Shown piece by piece: positions 25,510 to 33,992 of a stretch of DNA of 64,000 bases. The notes under the pieces are model-generated. The model did no database searches. It worked only from the letters and a program-made list of their open reading frames with translations, and was not told where the DNA came from. The position numbers and the translations under genes were made by a program. The stretch is from Rhodovastum sp963714255. GTDB lineage: Bacteria; Pseudomonadota; Alphaproteobacteria; Acetobacterales; Acetobacteraceae. Positions within the stretch are counted from its first letter, which is position 1. Each line of letters begins with the position of its first letter. The DNA is taken from assembly GCA_963714255.1 (NCBI GenBank), contig CAVQNU010000031.1:62001-126000 (forward strand), given 5' to 3'.

Positions 25510-26660
25510 TCATATCGCCGGGTAGAGCCTCTTGAGCTTCACGCGGGCATCGGCGGTGGTGAACTGCCAGTCGGCTTTGGCGTGATGACGATTGCGGTGC
25601 GCCTGCCAGGCGGTGACCTCCTCGGCCAGCGTGGTCTTGTCGGGAATGCGGCGATCGAGGCATTGCGAGGTCAGCACGCCGAGTTCTGACTCGGCCATGT
25701 TCAGCCAACTGCCGTGCTTGGGTGTGTAGTGCCACTCGAACCGTTCGACCAACCTGCGTGCCTCGGCCGGGGAGAATGCCTTGTAGAGTGACGCCGGGGT
25801 GTGGGTGTTGAGGTTGTCCTGCACGAGGGTGATCTTGACCGCATCGGGAAAGCGTGTGTCGGCCAGGAACTTGAGGATTTGCGCGTAATCCACTGCGGCG
25901 TGATGGTCGGTCACTTCGACGTGCCGCCAGCCTTCCAGTGGTGCGAACAGCATGAACAGGTTGGCGGTGCCGTTGCGTTCATACTCGTAATCGTAACGAG
26001 CCACTTTCCCCGGCCTGGCGGGAATCGGCACACGCGTCTCAGCGACCAGTTGCTTGGATGTCTCGTCCAGACAGACCAGCGGGCGGGTTGGGTCGTGCGG
26101 CCTCTTGTAAACGTCCAGCACATCTTCCATGTTGGCGACGAACGCGGCGCTGGCCTCCGGCGGGATGACCCACTGCTTGTTCAGGTGTGGCTTGACAACG
26201 TTTTTTTTAGCGTCCGCCCGATCGTGTTGTCGCTGGCCTTGTCGACAATGTGCAATTCGACGACGTGCTCTTCCAGCAGTCGAAGCGACCACGCCGCATG
26301 TCCCGGAGGCGGCTTGGAGCAGGCCAGAGCAATCAGCTTCGCCTCGGCGTCACCGTCAAAGATGCGCTTGCGTGCTGAGTTCGGCGAATGCTTGCAGGTT
26401 AGCGCGGCGTTCACACCCTCTTCCACAAACCGTTGGCGCGTCCGCGCGATCGTGTCGACGCTGGTGTCCAGAGCGGCGGCGATCTGGCTGTCACTCCAGG
26501 CATCACCGTTTTCGGAGGCGTCGGCCTTCAGCAGAATGCGGGCCTTCAGCAAACGCCGCGCCGCGCTCTTGCCGACGTTGGTCAGCGCGCTCAGATGCTC
26601 GCGCTCCTCGGCGGTCAGTTTCACGACATACTTCTTCGCACCCGCTGCTTCGCTGGCCAT
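25510..26660 (-). CDS. IS630-family transposase made from two frames by -1 frameshifting
   Basis: Frame A (26660 to about 26201) carries the N-terminal DNA-binding part (YVVKLTAEEREHLSALTNVG, SDSQIAAALDTSVDTIARTR, RQRFVEEGVNAALTCKH). Frame B (about 26212 to 25510) carries the catalytic domain with all three acidic residues: Asp in LVCLDETSKQLVAE, Asp in LVQDNLNTHTPASLYKAF, Glu in LNMAESELGVLTSQCLDRR. The frames join by a -1 shift on A AAA AAA within eight A residues, as in other IS630 elements. ATG 26660 gives the usual IS630 N-terminus; 26705 is also possible. Domain content is complete, so the element may be active. Its ends were not convincingly found. Confidence 0.85.
26201..26208 (-). 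promoter_or_regulatory. Slippery A8 frameshift site of the IS630 transposase
   Basis: Eight T on the plus strand, read as CTA AAA AAA ACG in frame A. A -1 slip gives AAA AAC GTT, entering frame B (NVVKPHLNKQW). This is a classic X XXY YYZ heptamer made only of A. Confidence 0.7.
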
Positions 26661-26884
26661 CGACTCGAGTTCCTCATTGAGCTCTCGGAACCATCGAGTC
26701 AGCATCCCGCCACAAGGTCAAGGACGCGAGGCACTACGAGTGTGGAAGGACAACTCGAAGGATCGGCGAAACGACTTCGAGGATGCATGTTTGCTGCGAT
26801 GGTCGCAACTCGTTCCGCCAGGGCTGCATGCTCTACGGGCCGATTCCGAACATGACCGAGCGCCGGCTCCTTCCTCTGATGCAG

Positions 26885-27615
26885 CGGTTCGGCGGCACGT
26901 TTCATCGACCGTATCGGCAAGGGCATCCGCGCCGCACCTCGCGATGCTCTGGTGGCGGATATCGCACCTGCGCATCTTCGCGGCGCAAGTTTCGGACTGC
27001 GGCAGTCGCTCGACACGATAGCGGCTTTCTTCGGTCCGGGCCTTGCTCCGGGCCTTATGTGGCTGACGGCCAACAGTTCCCAGGCCGTGTTCTGGATCGC
27101 GGTCATTCCGGCATTGCTGTCGCTGATGGTTCTCGCAGTACACGAACGCGCGCGGCCGGAAGGACTGCGCAAGGTACGCGCACCCTTGAGCCCGCAGAAC
27201 CGAAGCCGCTCGGCACGTCGTATTGGTGGGTCGTTGGCTTTGCCACATCGCTCACGCCGGCACGGTTTGGCGAGGCGTCTCTGGTTCTGCGCGCGCAAAC
27301 GGTGGGCCTGTCGCTTGTCCTCGTTCCGCTTGGCCTGGTGGTCATCAACGTCGTCTATGCGCTCGCCGCCTATCCGGCGGGCGCGCTGCCAGATCGTTGC
27401 GACTAAAATACGCTGCTGATGATAGTCTGCGGAATTCCCATTGCAGACGATGTTGCGCTGGCAATATCCGGCGGTCTCAAAAGCATCACGACCGCCGTTA
27501 TCCTCTGGGCTTGCATATGGGGTTCACGCAAGAACTTCTTGCCACCCTTGTTGCCGATATGGCACCGTTGGAATTGCCTGGCGGGGCCTATGGCGTTTTC
27601 AATCCGTTCGGTCGT
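26885..27615 (+). pseudogene. Major facilitator superfamily transporter, decayed
   Basis: Pieces of one MFS protein appear in three frames in the correct order: RFIDRIGKGIRAAPRDALVA and PAHLRGASFGLRQSLDTIAA, then WLTANSSQAVFWIAVIPALL (26885-27190); TSYWWVVGFATSLTPARFGE, VLRAQTVGLSLVLVPLGLVV and YALAAYPAGALPD (27215-27405); DDVALAISGG and HMGFTQELLATLVADMAPLE, then GGAYGVFNPFG (27430-27612). The N-terminal half is missing, and the right end stops at the left terminus of the ISAs1 element. Several frameshifts make it non-functional. Confidence 0.7.
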
Positions 27616-28899
27616 CACGGCTGTTCAATCCTGCCGACGAGCTACCGTGAGTCCGGGAGGCAACACCGGCGTGCCAAAGCGAAGCTCATGGGAAACAAGG
27701 GGATTCCCCTGGCGGCTGATCTCTGAACTCCTGGGGCGGCAACCGAGCTGGAGGTTGCCGTGACCGCATTCGCGCCGTTGCTGACCCTTCTGCAGGAAGT
27801 CCCCGATCCCCGGCGGGCACAGGGCCGACGCTACCAACTCGCCTACGTGCTGCTGTTCGCTATCCTGGCCATCGTCTCCGGCGCCAATACCTATCGCGAC
27901 ATCGCCATTTTCATCGACGAGCACCGCGAGGCCCTGAACGCGACCTTTGCTCTGGCGTGGTGTCGTGCGCCTGCGCACACGGCTATTCGCTACATCCTGC
28001 ACAAGCTTGACCCCCTTGCCCTGGAAGCCGCCTTCCGCCGCCACGCTGCCCTGCTGCAAACCGCACTTGCCAAGGCTGGATCGGTCAGCATCGCCATCGA
28101 CGGCAAAACACTGCGCGGCAGCTTCGACAACTTTCGCGACCGCGCCGCGGCCCAGATGCTCAGCGCCTTCGCCATCGAAACTGCGCTCGTGCTCGCCCAT
28201 CTCGACATCGACGAGAAATCCAACGAGATCCCGGCCGCCCAGGCGCTGCTCGCCGAACTCGCGCTGGCCGGTCACCGCGTCAGCCTCGACGCCCTGCACT
28301 GCCAGAAGAAAACCTTCGAGGCAGCAGCCGAGGCCAACGCCACCGTAGTCGTCCGGCTCAAGGACAACCAGCCCGCCCTGCATCAGCAGGCCCAGACGAT
28401 ATGCACCGAGACGGTCCCGCTCGGCAGCACCACCAGCCGCGAAAAGGGACGCAGCCGCGACGAGACACGCTCCGTCAGCGTGTTCGCTCCGGCCGACAGG
28501 CTCGCCGATAGCGAATGGCAGCCGCACGTCGCCAGCATCATCCGCGTCGAACGCAGCGTGTACAGCCGCATCACCAAGACCGGCCTGTGGCAACGCTCCA
28601 GCGAGGTCGCCCTCTACCTCTCGAACGCCGTGCTCACCGCCACCGGTGCCGCCGAAGCCGTGCGCGGCCATTGGCGAATCGAGAATACGTCCCACTACAG
28701 CCGCGATGTCACCATGGGCGAGGATGCCTCTCGCATCCGAACCAATCCCGGCATCTTCGCCCGTCTGCGCAGCTTCGCTTTCAACATCCTCAAAGCCAAC
28801 CGGCGCAGCACCCTACGCCAGGATCGCTACCGCGCAACCATCAGAGGACTCGACAAGCTGCTGACCTATCTCGCAATTCCACAGCGTTGAACAGCCGTG
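27616..28899 (+). mobile_element. ISAs1-family insertion sequence with 18-bp imperfect terminal repeats
   Basis: Left terminus CACGGCTGTTCAATCCTG (27616-27633) and right terminus, read inward, CACGGCTGTTCAACGCTG (complement of 28882-28899) match at 16 of 18 positions. They enclose one intact transposase gene. No matching target duplication is visible outside the ends, so flanking DNA may have been rearranged after insertion. The element ends the MFS remnant on its left. Confidence 0.8.
27760..28890 (+). CDS. ISAs1-family transposase
   Basis: 376 residues, uninterrupted. Family landmarks: PDPRRAQGRRYQLAYVLLFA near the N-terminus, SIAIDGKTLRGSFD (first catalytic Asp), EIPAAQALLAELALAGHRVS, LDALHCQKKTFEAAAEANAT, VVRLKDNQPALHQQ, and RGHWRIENTSHYSRDVTMGE with the terminal Glu, followed by RIRTNPGIFARLRSFAFNIL. 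Length agrees with ISAs1 transposases (about 370-380). GTG start at 27760 follows a GGAGG site. The stop lies inside the right terminal repeat. Likely active. Confidence 0.92.
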   Translation: MTAFAPLLTLLQEVPDPRRAQGRRYQLAYVLLFAILAIVSGANTYRDIAIFIDEHREALNATFALAWCRAPAHTAIRYILHKLDPLALEAAFRRHAALLQTALAKAGSVSIAIDGKTLRGSFDNFRDRAAAQMLSAFAIETALVLAHLDIDEKSNEIPAAQALLAELALAGHRVSLDALHCQKKTFEAAAEANATVVVRLKDNQPALHQQAQTICTETVPLGSTTSREKGRSRDETRSVSVFAPADRLADSEWQPHVASIIRVERSVYSRITKTGLWQRSSEVALYLSNAVLTATGAAEAVRGHWRIENTSHYSRDVTMGEDASRIRTNPGIFARLRSFAFNILKANRRSTLRQDRYRATIRGLDKLLTYLAIPQR

Positions 28900-29278
28900 C
28901 CTCTCACCAGAGGCCGCGGCCCCACCACAGTTAAGCCAGTGGCGCTCTTATCGGCGTTACTTCTCGGCGTCGCACGCAATTCGACAGCATCATCAGGCCC
29001 TGGGAAAACCGGTCCACGGCGGCGCTTGCGTCAGCGTGTCGTGTCCCCATGTATCCTATTGGCATGGAGACGCTGCGCATATCTTTGCCCATTCTGCGCC
29101 CGGGAACCGCTTCTTTCGGGAACGACAACGCACTGCTTTGCCCTCCAGTCTCAAAGTTGCCTCACGAGTCGCTCAGAGCTTGATTGTGAATTCGCCCGCC
29201 TAGCGGGCGCATGATAGAGCCCAACGCAACGGGAGCGCGTTCCCACCACACAACAAGTTTCTCCAGGAAGGCTTGCCA
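28900..29278. other. Intergenic stretch between ISAs1 and the desaturase gene
   Basis: No supported gene on either strand. Two short open frames (one per strand, under 110 codons) lack motifs and ribosome-binding sites. It should contain the desaturase promoter. Confidence 0.4.
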
Positions 29279-30445
29279 ATGAACTCGCGTACCGACGAGC
29301 CGTCGGATGACATCGCGTACCCATCCAGTATCGCCTTCCTGCTGGTCCACCTGGCCTGCTTTGCCGCCTTCTGGACCGGCGTGAACGCGGCGGCGCTGCT
29401 GCTCGGCGTCGGGCTGTATCTGCTGCGCATGTTCGCGATCACCGCTGGGTACCACCGCTACTTCTCGCACCGTGCCTTCCGCACCAGCCGCGCCTTCCAG
29501 TTTGTGCTGGCCTTCGTGGCGCAGACCTCCGCCCAGAAGGGAGCCCTGTGGTGGGCAGCCCATCATCGCCGTCACCACCGCTTCTCCGACACCGAGCTCG
29601 ATGTGCACTCACCATCGCAGCGCGGCTTTTTCTACGCGCATGTCGGCTGGATCTTCGTGCCCCGCAACGACCCCACCGACCACGCCGCCATTCGTGACCT
29701 GGGGAAATTCCAGGAACTGCGTTGGCTCGACAGGTACCCCCATTTGCCCGCGACGCTGCTCGCGGCAGCCGCGTGGCTGGTCGCCGGCTGGCCGGGACTG
29801 ATCGTCGGCTTCTGCTGGAGCACGGTGGCAACCTGGCATGCAACCTTCTGCATCAACTCGCTCGCCCACGTGTCCGGCCGCCGGCGCTATGTCACCGGCG
29901 ACGACTCCCGCAACAACTGGTGGCTCGCGCTGCTGACCCTGGGCGAGGGCTGGCACAACAATCACCACGCCTACCAGGCCTCCGCCCGGCAGGGCTTCCG
30001 CTGGTGGGAATACGACCCGACCTATTATGCACTGCAGATGCTGTCGTGGCTGCGCATCGTCTGGGACCTGCACGTTCCCCCGCAGGCCCTCTTGCGAGGC
30101 GAGCACCGGCTGGGACGGCTCGTCATCGACAAGGTGGCCGGCCAGCTTGCCGCCTCCTTTCCCGTCAATCACATCGCAAGCCAGGCGCTGGAGGCGTTGG
30201 TTCGCGCGCCGGGCTGGACTGAGCTGAAGCTGCGGCTGGCCTCCGCCGGCATGCAAGCGGAACTCTTCTGGCGCGACATCGACCTGCCGGAGATCCCCAC
30301 GCTTGACGACGTGCGCCGCTATGCCCGCGAACGCCTGTCCCGGACGCCATCGCTCGACGAGATCGCCGTGCGCGCCCGCGAGCGGTTATTGGAACTGGTA
30401 TATTCGCGCCTGAACGAAGCTGTCGCGGCGCCGGCGGCCGGATAA
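29279..30445 (+). CDS. Acyl-CoA / fatty-acid desaturase (delta-9 type, membrane-bound di-iron)
   Basis: 388 residues. The three histidine boxes of membrane desaturases are present in order: HRYFSH, HRRHH and HNNHH. Hydrophobic segments near the N-terminus and around residues 160-190 anchor it in the inner membrane. The C-terminal ~120 residues extend beyond the catalytic core and are helical (LDDVRRYARERL, DEIAVRARERLLELVYSRL). It inserts a double bond into acyl chains, adjusting membrane fluidity, using oxygen and an electron donor (family knowledge). ATG 29279 follows AGGAAGG; an in-frame TTG two codons upstream is less likely. It stands alone within the mobile-element region. Confidence 0.9.
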   Translation: MNSRTDEPSDDIAYPSSIAFLLVHLACFAAFWTGVNAAALLLGVGLYLLRMFAITAGYHRYFSHRAFRTSRAFQFVLAFVAQTSAQKGALWWAAHHRRHHRFSDTELDVHSPSQRGFFYAHVGWIFVPRNDPTDHAAIRDLGKFQELRWLDRYPHLPATLLAAAAWLVAGWPGLIVGFCWSTVATWHATFCINSLAHVSGRRRYVTGDDSRNNWWLALLTLGEGWHNNHHAYQASARQGFRWWEYDPTYYALQMLSWLRIVWDLHVPPQALLRGEHRLGRLVIDKVAGQLAASFPVNHIASQALEALVRAPGWTELKLRLASAGMQAELFWRDIDLPEIPTLDDVRRYARERLSRTPSLDEIAVRARERLLELVYSRLNEAVAAPAAG

Positions 30446-30736
30446 GATCGCGGGGGGCGTTCATCCAGCACGGCCGAGGAAAACGCGGCCGACCAGGGCG
30501 GCCCGCTCTCAGCCCTGAATGTCGCAGAAGCCCCGGTATGGAAACCGGCCATGTCGAGGTCACGCCATAGAACATCGCCTGACCCCGGACAGGTCTGACA
30601 CTCGCCTGTAGCGGGTCCAAGCGGCGTCAGCGACCAGCCGCCCTCATGGAACAGTCTCCTGGCGTTACGCGAAAGCCGCTGGCCTTGCCGGAGGCCGCGG
30701 CGTGATCGCCGGCGCAACCGCAGCGCCGCCGAGGAT
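30446..30736. other. Intergenic stretch with probable lost 5' part of the sigma-factor gene
   Basis: No intact gene. In the reading frame of the sigma factor, the bases just upstream encode RNRSAAED, which belongs to sigma region 2, but further upstream the frame turns into Arg/Pro-rich sequence without homology. This suggests the 5' end of that gene was deleted or rearranged. Confidence 0.45.
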
Positions 30737-31147
30737 GTGGTGCAGGAGGCGTTCCTGCGGGTCTGGACCAAGGCGCGCGACTGGGACCGCAGCGGTGCGG
30801 CGCGGTTCGCCGGCTGGTTCGGCCGCGTCACGGTCAATCTGGCCATCGATGGAGCGCGCCGCGTGCGCGAGGACCCTTTGGACGACACGCTCCCCCTCGC
30901 CGATCCAGGCCTGGCCTCCGATGATGCCGTGCATGCGGGGCAGATTGCCCGGCGCATCGGCCAGGCCCTGGCGACGCTGCCGGAGCGTCAGCGCGTCGCC
31001 TTCGCGCTCTGCCAGATCGACCGGATGAGCAATGGCGAAGCCGCGCAATCGCTCGGCATCAGCACCGGCGCGCTGGAGTTGCTGCTGGTGCGCGCCCGCA
31101 AGGCGATGCGTTTGAAGCTCGCCGACATGATCGAGGCAATCCGATGA
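30737..31147 (+). CDS. ECF-type RNA polymerase sigma factor, N-terminally truncated
   Basis: 136 residues from a GTG start; typical ECF factors have 170-200. Sigma region 2 is present only from its second half (VVQEAFLRVWTKARDWDRSG, FGRVTVNLAIDGARR). Region 4 is complete (QALATLPERQRVAFALCQID, MSNGEAAQSLGISTGALELL, LVRARKAM) and would bind the -35 element. Codons immediately before the GTG also encode region-2-like residues (RNRSAAED), showing the true gene began upstream. Loss of region 2.1-2.2 would weaken core polymerase binding, so it may be non-functional. The stop overlaps the ATG of the next gene (ATGA). Confidence 0.7.
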   Translation: MVQEAFLRVWTKARDWDRSGAARFAGWFGRVTVNLAIDGARRVREDPLDDTLPLADPGLASDDAVHAGQIARRIGQALATLPERQRVAFALCQIDRMSNGEAAQSLGISTGALELLLVRARKAMRLKLADMIEAIR

Positions 31148-31407
31148 CACTCAGCGAATTCGAGGACAACATCGGCCGCTACGGCACGGCGATCGACACC
31201 TGGCCGCAGACCGTGCGCGCCGCCGCCCTGGCCTTGCTGGCCACGAGCCCGGAGGCCACGCGCCTGCTCGAACAGGCAAGGCTGCCGCTGCCGCCGGAGC
31301 GCCCGAGGATCGTCGCCATCGGCCAATGCCGGGACGCGCCGGTGGAGGCACGTGGGCACCGAGCCATGGATGCCGCAGGATCAGGCAGCGGCCGCCTGAA
31401 TCCGTGA
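31144..31407 (+). CDS. Small protein coupled to the ECF sigma factor (candidate regulator)
   Basis: 87 residues. Start ATG overlaps the sigma-factor stop, so the two are translationally coupled, the usual arrangement for an ECF factor and its anti-sigma factor. The sequence (LSEFEDNIGRYGTAIDTWPQ, VRAAALALLATSPEATRLLE) is helical and soluble, without the zinc motif or membrane helix of common anti-sigma families. From about residue 60 the composition changes, so the C-terminus may be altered. Function inferred from position only. Confidence 0.55.
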   Translation: MTLSEFEDNIGRYGTAIDTWPQTVRAAALALLATSPEATRLLEQARLPLPPERPRIVAIGQCRDAPVEARGHRAMDAAGSGSGRLNP

Positions 31408-31572
31408 CGATACGTTAATCTGTGGCGACACGTTCGCCGCGCGGTCATTGCGGGGAACAACAGAACCATCCTGTGTCGGAGTGTCGGCAGGTGCGTCGCC
31501 GGGAGAATGTGGAGCCGACATGACCCAGTCTGTCACCATTTTCGCCCAGAGCTGGTTGTTGTAAGTAGACAT
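31381..31572 (-). CDS. 63-residue small protein with a strong ribosome-binding site
   Basis: A consensus GGAGGT lies six bases before ATG 31572, one of the best ribosome-binding sites in this region. The peptide starts MSTYNNQLWAKMVTDWVM, continues with a Pro/Asp/Thr-rich middle and ends in Ala residues (SSRIQAAAA). No signal peptide, membrane helix, Cys or known domain. Its last codons overlap the end of the sigma-factor partner gene on the other strand. Function unknown; real expression seems likely from the initiation region. Confidence 0.5.
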   Translation of the reverse strand: MSTYNNQLWAKMVTDWVMSAPHSPGDAPADTPTQDGSVVPRNDRAANVSPQINVSSRIQAAAA

Positions 31573-31963
31573 GTGACACCTCCGACCGTTAGGACTGACA
31601 CAGGTTGATGATGGAAGTTTGTTCCGCCATTAAGGCGGCTCTGAGGCATTTCCAGGGAATATTTGCCACAGGATACGAAGTTCACATTGGCGACGCTCAG
31701 GCACGCTTCCCTGTGCCGCATGGGTGGCAATGACCATGGTCTGGGGCCTGAAACCGTTGTCCCATCCGCAAACGGGGTGGCGATTGGCGACATCCCTGCA
31801 CGTTGTCGGATCCGTTGGGCGTGGAATACCAACTCAGCTCTCGTCGCCCGCACGAGGGCGGTGGCCGACGCTCCCACATCACCGCAGGCAAATTGGTATT
31901 CGGCAACGGTTAATGCCGGGCGCCTATGGCGGTCCGTCTCTGCGACCGACCCCAGGAACTCCC
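31573..31963. other. Divergent intergenic region
   Basis: No supported gene. It separates the small minus-strand gene from the plus-strand receptor fragment and should hold promoters for both. Composition is lower in GC than the surrounding genes. Confidence 0.4.
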
Positions 31964-32881
31964 ATGGCCACCTTCCCTGCCCGTTCCCGGCTGCGGACCC
32001 TGATCATCACCGCACGCGCCATCGTCTCCGCCGCCACGGCCCTGTTCGTCGTGTTCGGTCCTGCCTGGGCCATCGACGGCTTGGTTGATCGCGCCAACCG
32101 CCGCGAGTTGCGGGGCCATTACGAGGCACTGCAAGCCACTCTGGTGCAGGAGGCGCAGCGCGCCGAGGCGATGGCCGCAATTGTGGCCGCGATACCGCAG
32201 GTCGCCGAGGCAATGCAGCGGGGCGATCGTGCAGCGCTTGCGGCCATGTGCGGAACCGCTTTCACCGGGCTGAAAACCGGCTACGGCATCGAGCAGTTTC
32301 AGTTTCACCTGCCTCCTGCGACCTCGTTCCTGCGGGTCAACCAACCCGAGAAATTCGGCGACGACTTGTCCGCGTTCCGCCAGACCGTGGTGCAGGCCAA
32401 TGCCCCCCGTCAGCCGGTGCTGGGGCTCGAACGCGAAGTCACAGGGCTTGGCAATCGCGGAGTCGTGCCGTTCGCCCAGGCCGGCCGCCACCCGGCATGC
32501 CGCGCCGCGCGTATACCAGTGCGGTCGCGCCCCGCGCCGATCGTGACGATCTCGCCGTCTTGCGCCGGCGCGCCGTTCCACAGAGGCGCCCCACCAAGGC
32601 TGCACGGCACCATGATAGCGACGCGGCCGTCCGGCGGCGTGACCAAGGCAATGCGCGCCTGCCGCTCCTTTGCGGCCCGCAACGACATCCGTGCAAGCAC
32701 GACGCGGATCATGCGGGCGCAGCAAGGCACGCCGCCGGGCGCCACGAGGGCAACCTCAGCGGTGTCGTTCAGAGCCGCCGGCAACACGAGAAAACCCTGT
32801 TCCGGAATGCGCTGTATCTCATGGCTCAGCAGATGGCTGTCCTTGGTGAGCCGTCTGAGGTGGACCCCAAGGACCGCCTGA
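31964..32881 (+). pseudogene. Truncated chemoreceptor: membrane helix plus single-Cache sensor domain
   Basis: ATG 31964 opens a frame with a membrane helix (about residues 12-36) followed by HYEALQATLVQEAQRAEAMA, a sensor region with GLKTGYGIEQFQFHLPPATS, RVNQPEKFGDDLSAFRQTVV and VLGLEREVTGLGNRGVVPFA. This resembles the single-Cache periplasmic domain of methyl-accepting chemotaxis proteins. Similarity stops near 32490 (after QAGRHP); the remaining frame to 32881 is Arg/Ser/Thr-rich and unlike any receptor, and no second membrane helix, HAMP or signalling domain follows. The 3' part was therefore replaced by unrelated DNA or deleted. Confidence 0.65.
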
Positions 32882-33524
32882 ACGCCATGGGGATGCTCCG
32901 GCTCTACGGCGTGTTCCCGGCGCACGACACCGAGACGGCCATCGCAGTCAGGATGCGACCGACCCAGCGACGCCTGGGACGCTATGCCGTCGCACTAAGG
33001 CGTTCCTCGGAATCCAACGTGATTCCCGAGTCTCCCTGATATCACCCCACCCCGAAATCGCGCTGTACAGCCTTCTTTTGCGTCCACATTTTCAGCTTGA
33101 AGTCGAGCAGCGCCTGTCTAACGGGGAACGTCTCCGCGCGCAACCAACCGCGTCCAGTCACCGATGCCGACGCATCGCAATGTTCCTACAGCCCAAGCGT
33201 TCTGTATAAAGAAATGTTTTCTACGAAGATATGCCGCATCGTAGCATTCGCCACGCGCGAAAGGCCATGGTGCCCATGGATGAGAGATGACAAGCACTGG
33301 CCAATGTCAACATTGCGGGCCGTTGACCGCGGATTGGCAGTCCGTTGCGTGTACCATTTGTCCGGCCGGGCGTTCGATTAGGTCTGGCGCTGTCCTATGA
33401 TAGGACAGCAGGATCGGACCTCGTGGCACAACTCGCTAACCCAAAGAAGTATTCTGCTTAACTTAATCGTTGCATCGCCACTTTATGTGAAATCGTGCTA
33501 CATTATCTGAAATTCTACAAAACA
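32490..33524. other. Unresolved stretch with a short palindrome
   Basis: No gene could be assigned. A plus-strand frame to 33041 contains TLFRNALYLMAQQMAVLGEP and DRLNAMGMLRLYGVFPAHDT, which look protein-like but match no family I recognise. A minus-strand frame (32925-32410) is equally plausible. From 33041 to 33524 nothing is coding-like and the sequence becomes AT-richer. Confidence 0.35.
33391..33407. promoter_or_regulatory. Perfect 8-bp-arm palindrome, operator-like
   Basis: TGTCCTATGATAGGACA is a perfect inverted repeat around a single central base, in non-coding DNA about 120 bases beyond the stop of rnhA. It has the size of a dimeric repressor site, but no neighbouring regulator or downstream gene was found. 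Confidence 0.4.
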
Positions 33525-33992
33525 TCACCCGATCGCCAGCCCCTCGCGCGCCGCCGTCGCCAGCCGGTCGGCGCGTTCGTTCATCACATCTCCCGAGTGC
33601 CCGCGCACCCAGCGCCACTCCACCACGTGACGTTTCTCCGCCGCCAGCAGGCGCTGCCACAGCTCCATATTGGCCACCGGGTCGCCGGCCGCATTGCGCC
33701 AGTTGCGCCGCACCCAGCCGGTGTGCCAGCGCGTCACCCCGTTGCGCACGTATTCGCTGTCGGTGTGTACCACCACGCGACACGGCCGGGTCAGCGCCTC
33801 CAGCGCCGCCGCCGCCGCGGTGAGTTCCATGCGGTTGTTGGTGGTCGCCGGATCGGCGCCGGACAATTCCCGCTCGCGGCCGCGGAAGCGCAGGATCGCC
33901 GCCCAGCCGCCCGGTCCCGGATTGGGCTTGCAGCCGCCATCGGTCCAGATCTCGACCTCCGGCTTCCCGGCGGGCGCCTCGTCAGAGGCCAT
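33525..33992 (-). CDS. rnhA: Ribonuclease HI
   Basis: 155 residues, matching E. coli RNase HI in length. Active-site residues are visible: Asp18 (IWTDGGCKPNPGPGGWAAIL), Glu56 (TNNRMELTAA), Asp78 (HTDSEYV) and Asp142 (ERADRLAT), with the His of RGHSGDVMNE. It removes RNA from RNA-DNA hybrids. The gene overlaps the end of thrB by 11 bases. The ispH-thrB-rnhA order is widespread in alphaproteobacteria, so this is conserved chromosomal backbone at the right edge of the mobile island. Confidence 0.96.
   Translation of the reverse strand: MASDEAPAGKPEVEIWTDGGCKPNPGPGGWAAILRFRGRERELSGADPATTNNRMELTAAAAALEALTRPCRVVVHTDSEYVRNGVTRWHTGWVRRNWRNAAGDPVANMELWQRLLAAEKRHVVEWRWVRGHSGDVMNERADRLATAAREGLAIG

Noticed and set aside
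25485..26730. Terminal inverted repeats for the frameshifting IS630 element
   Set aside because: Only a seven-base match (TTGTGGC) was found near both ends, without flanking TA, so the boundaries are not claimed.
28897..29214. 105-codon plus-strand frame after ISAs1
   Set aside because: Begins at the IS right end, no motif and no initiation signal; probably chance.
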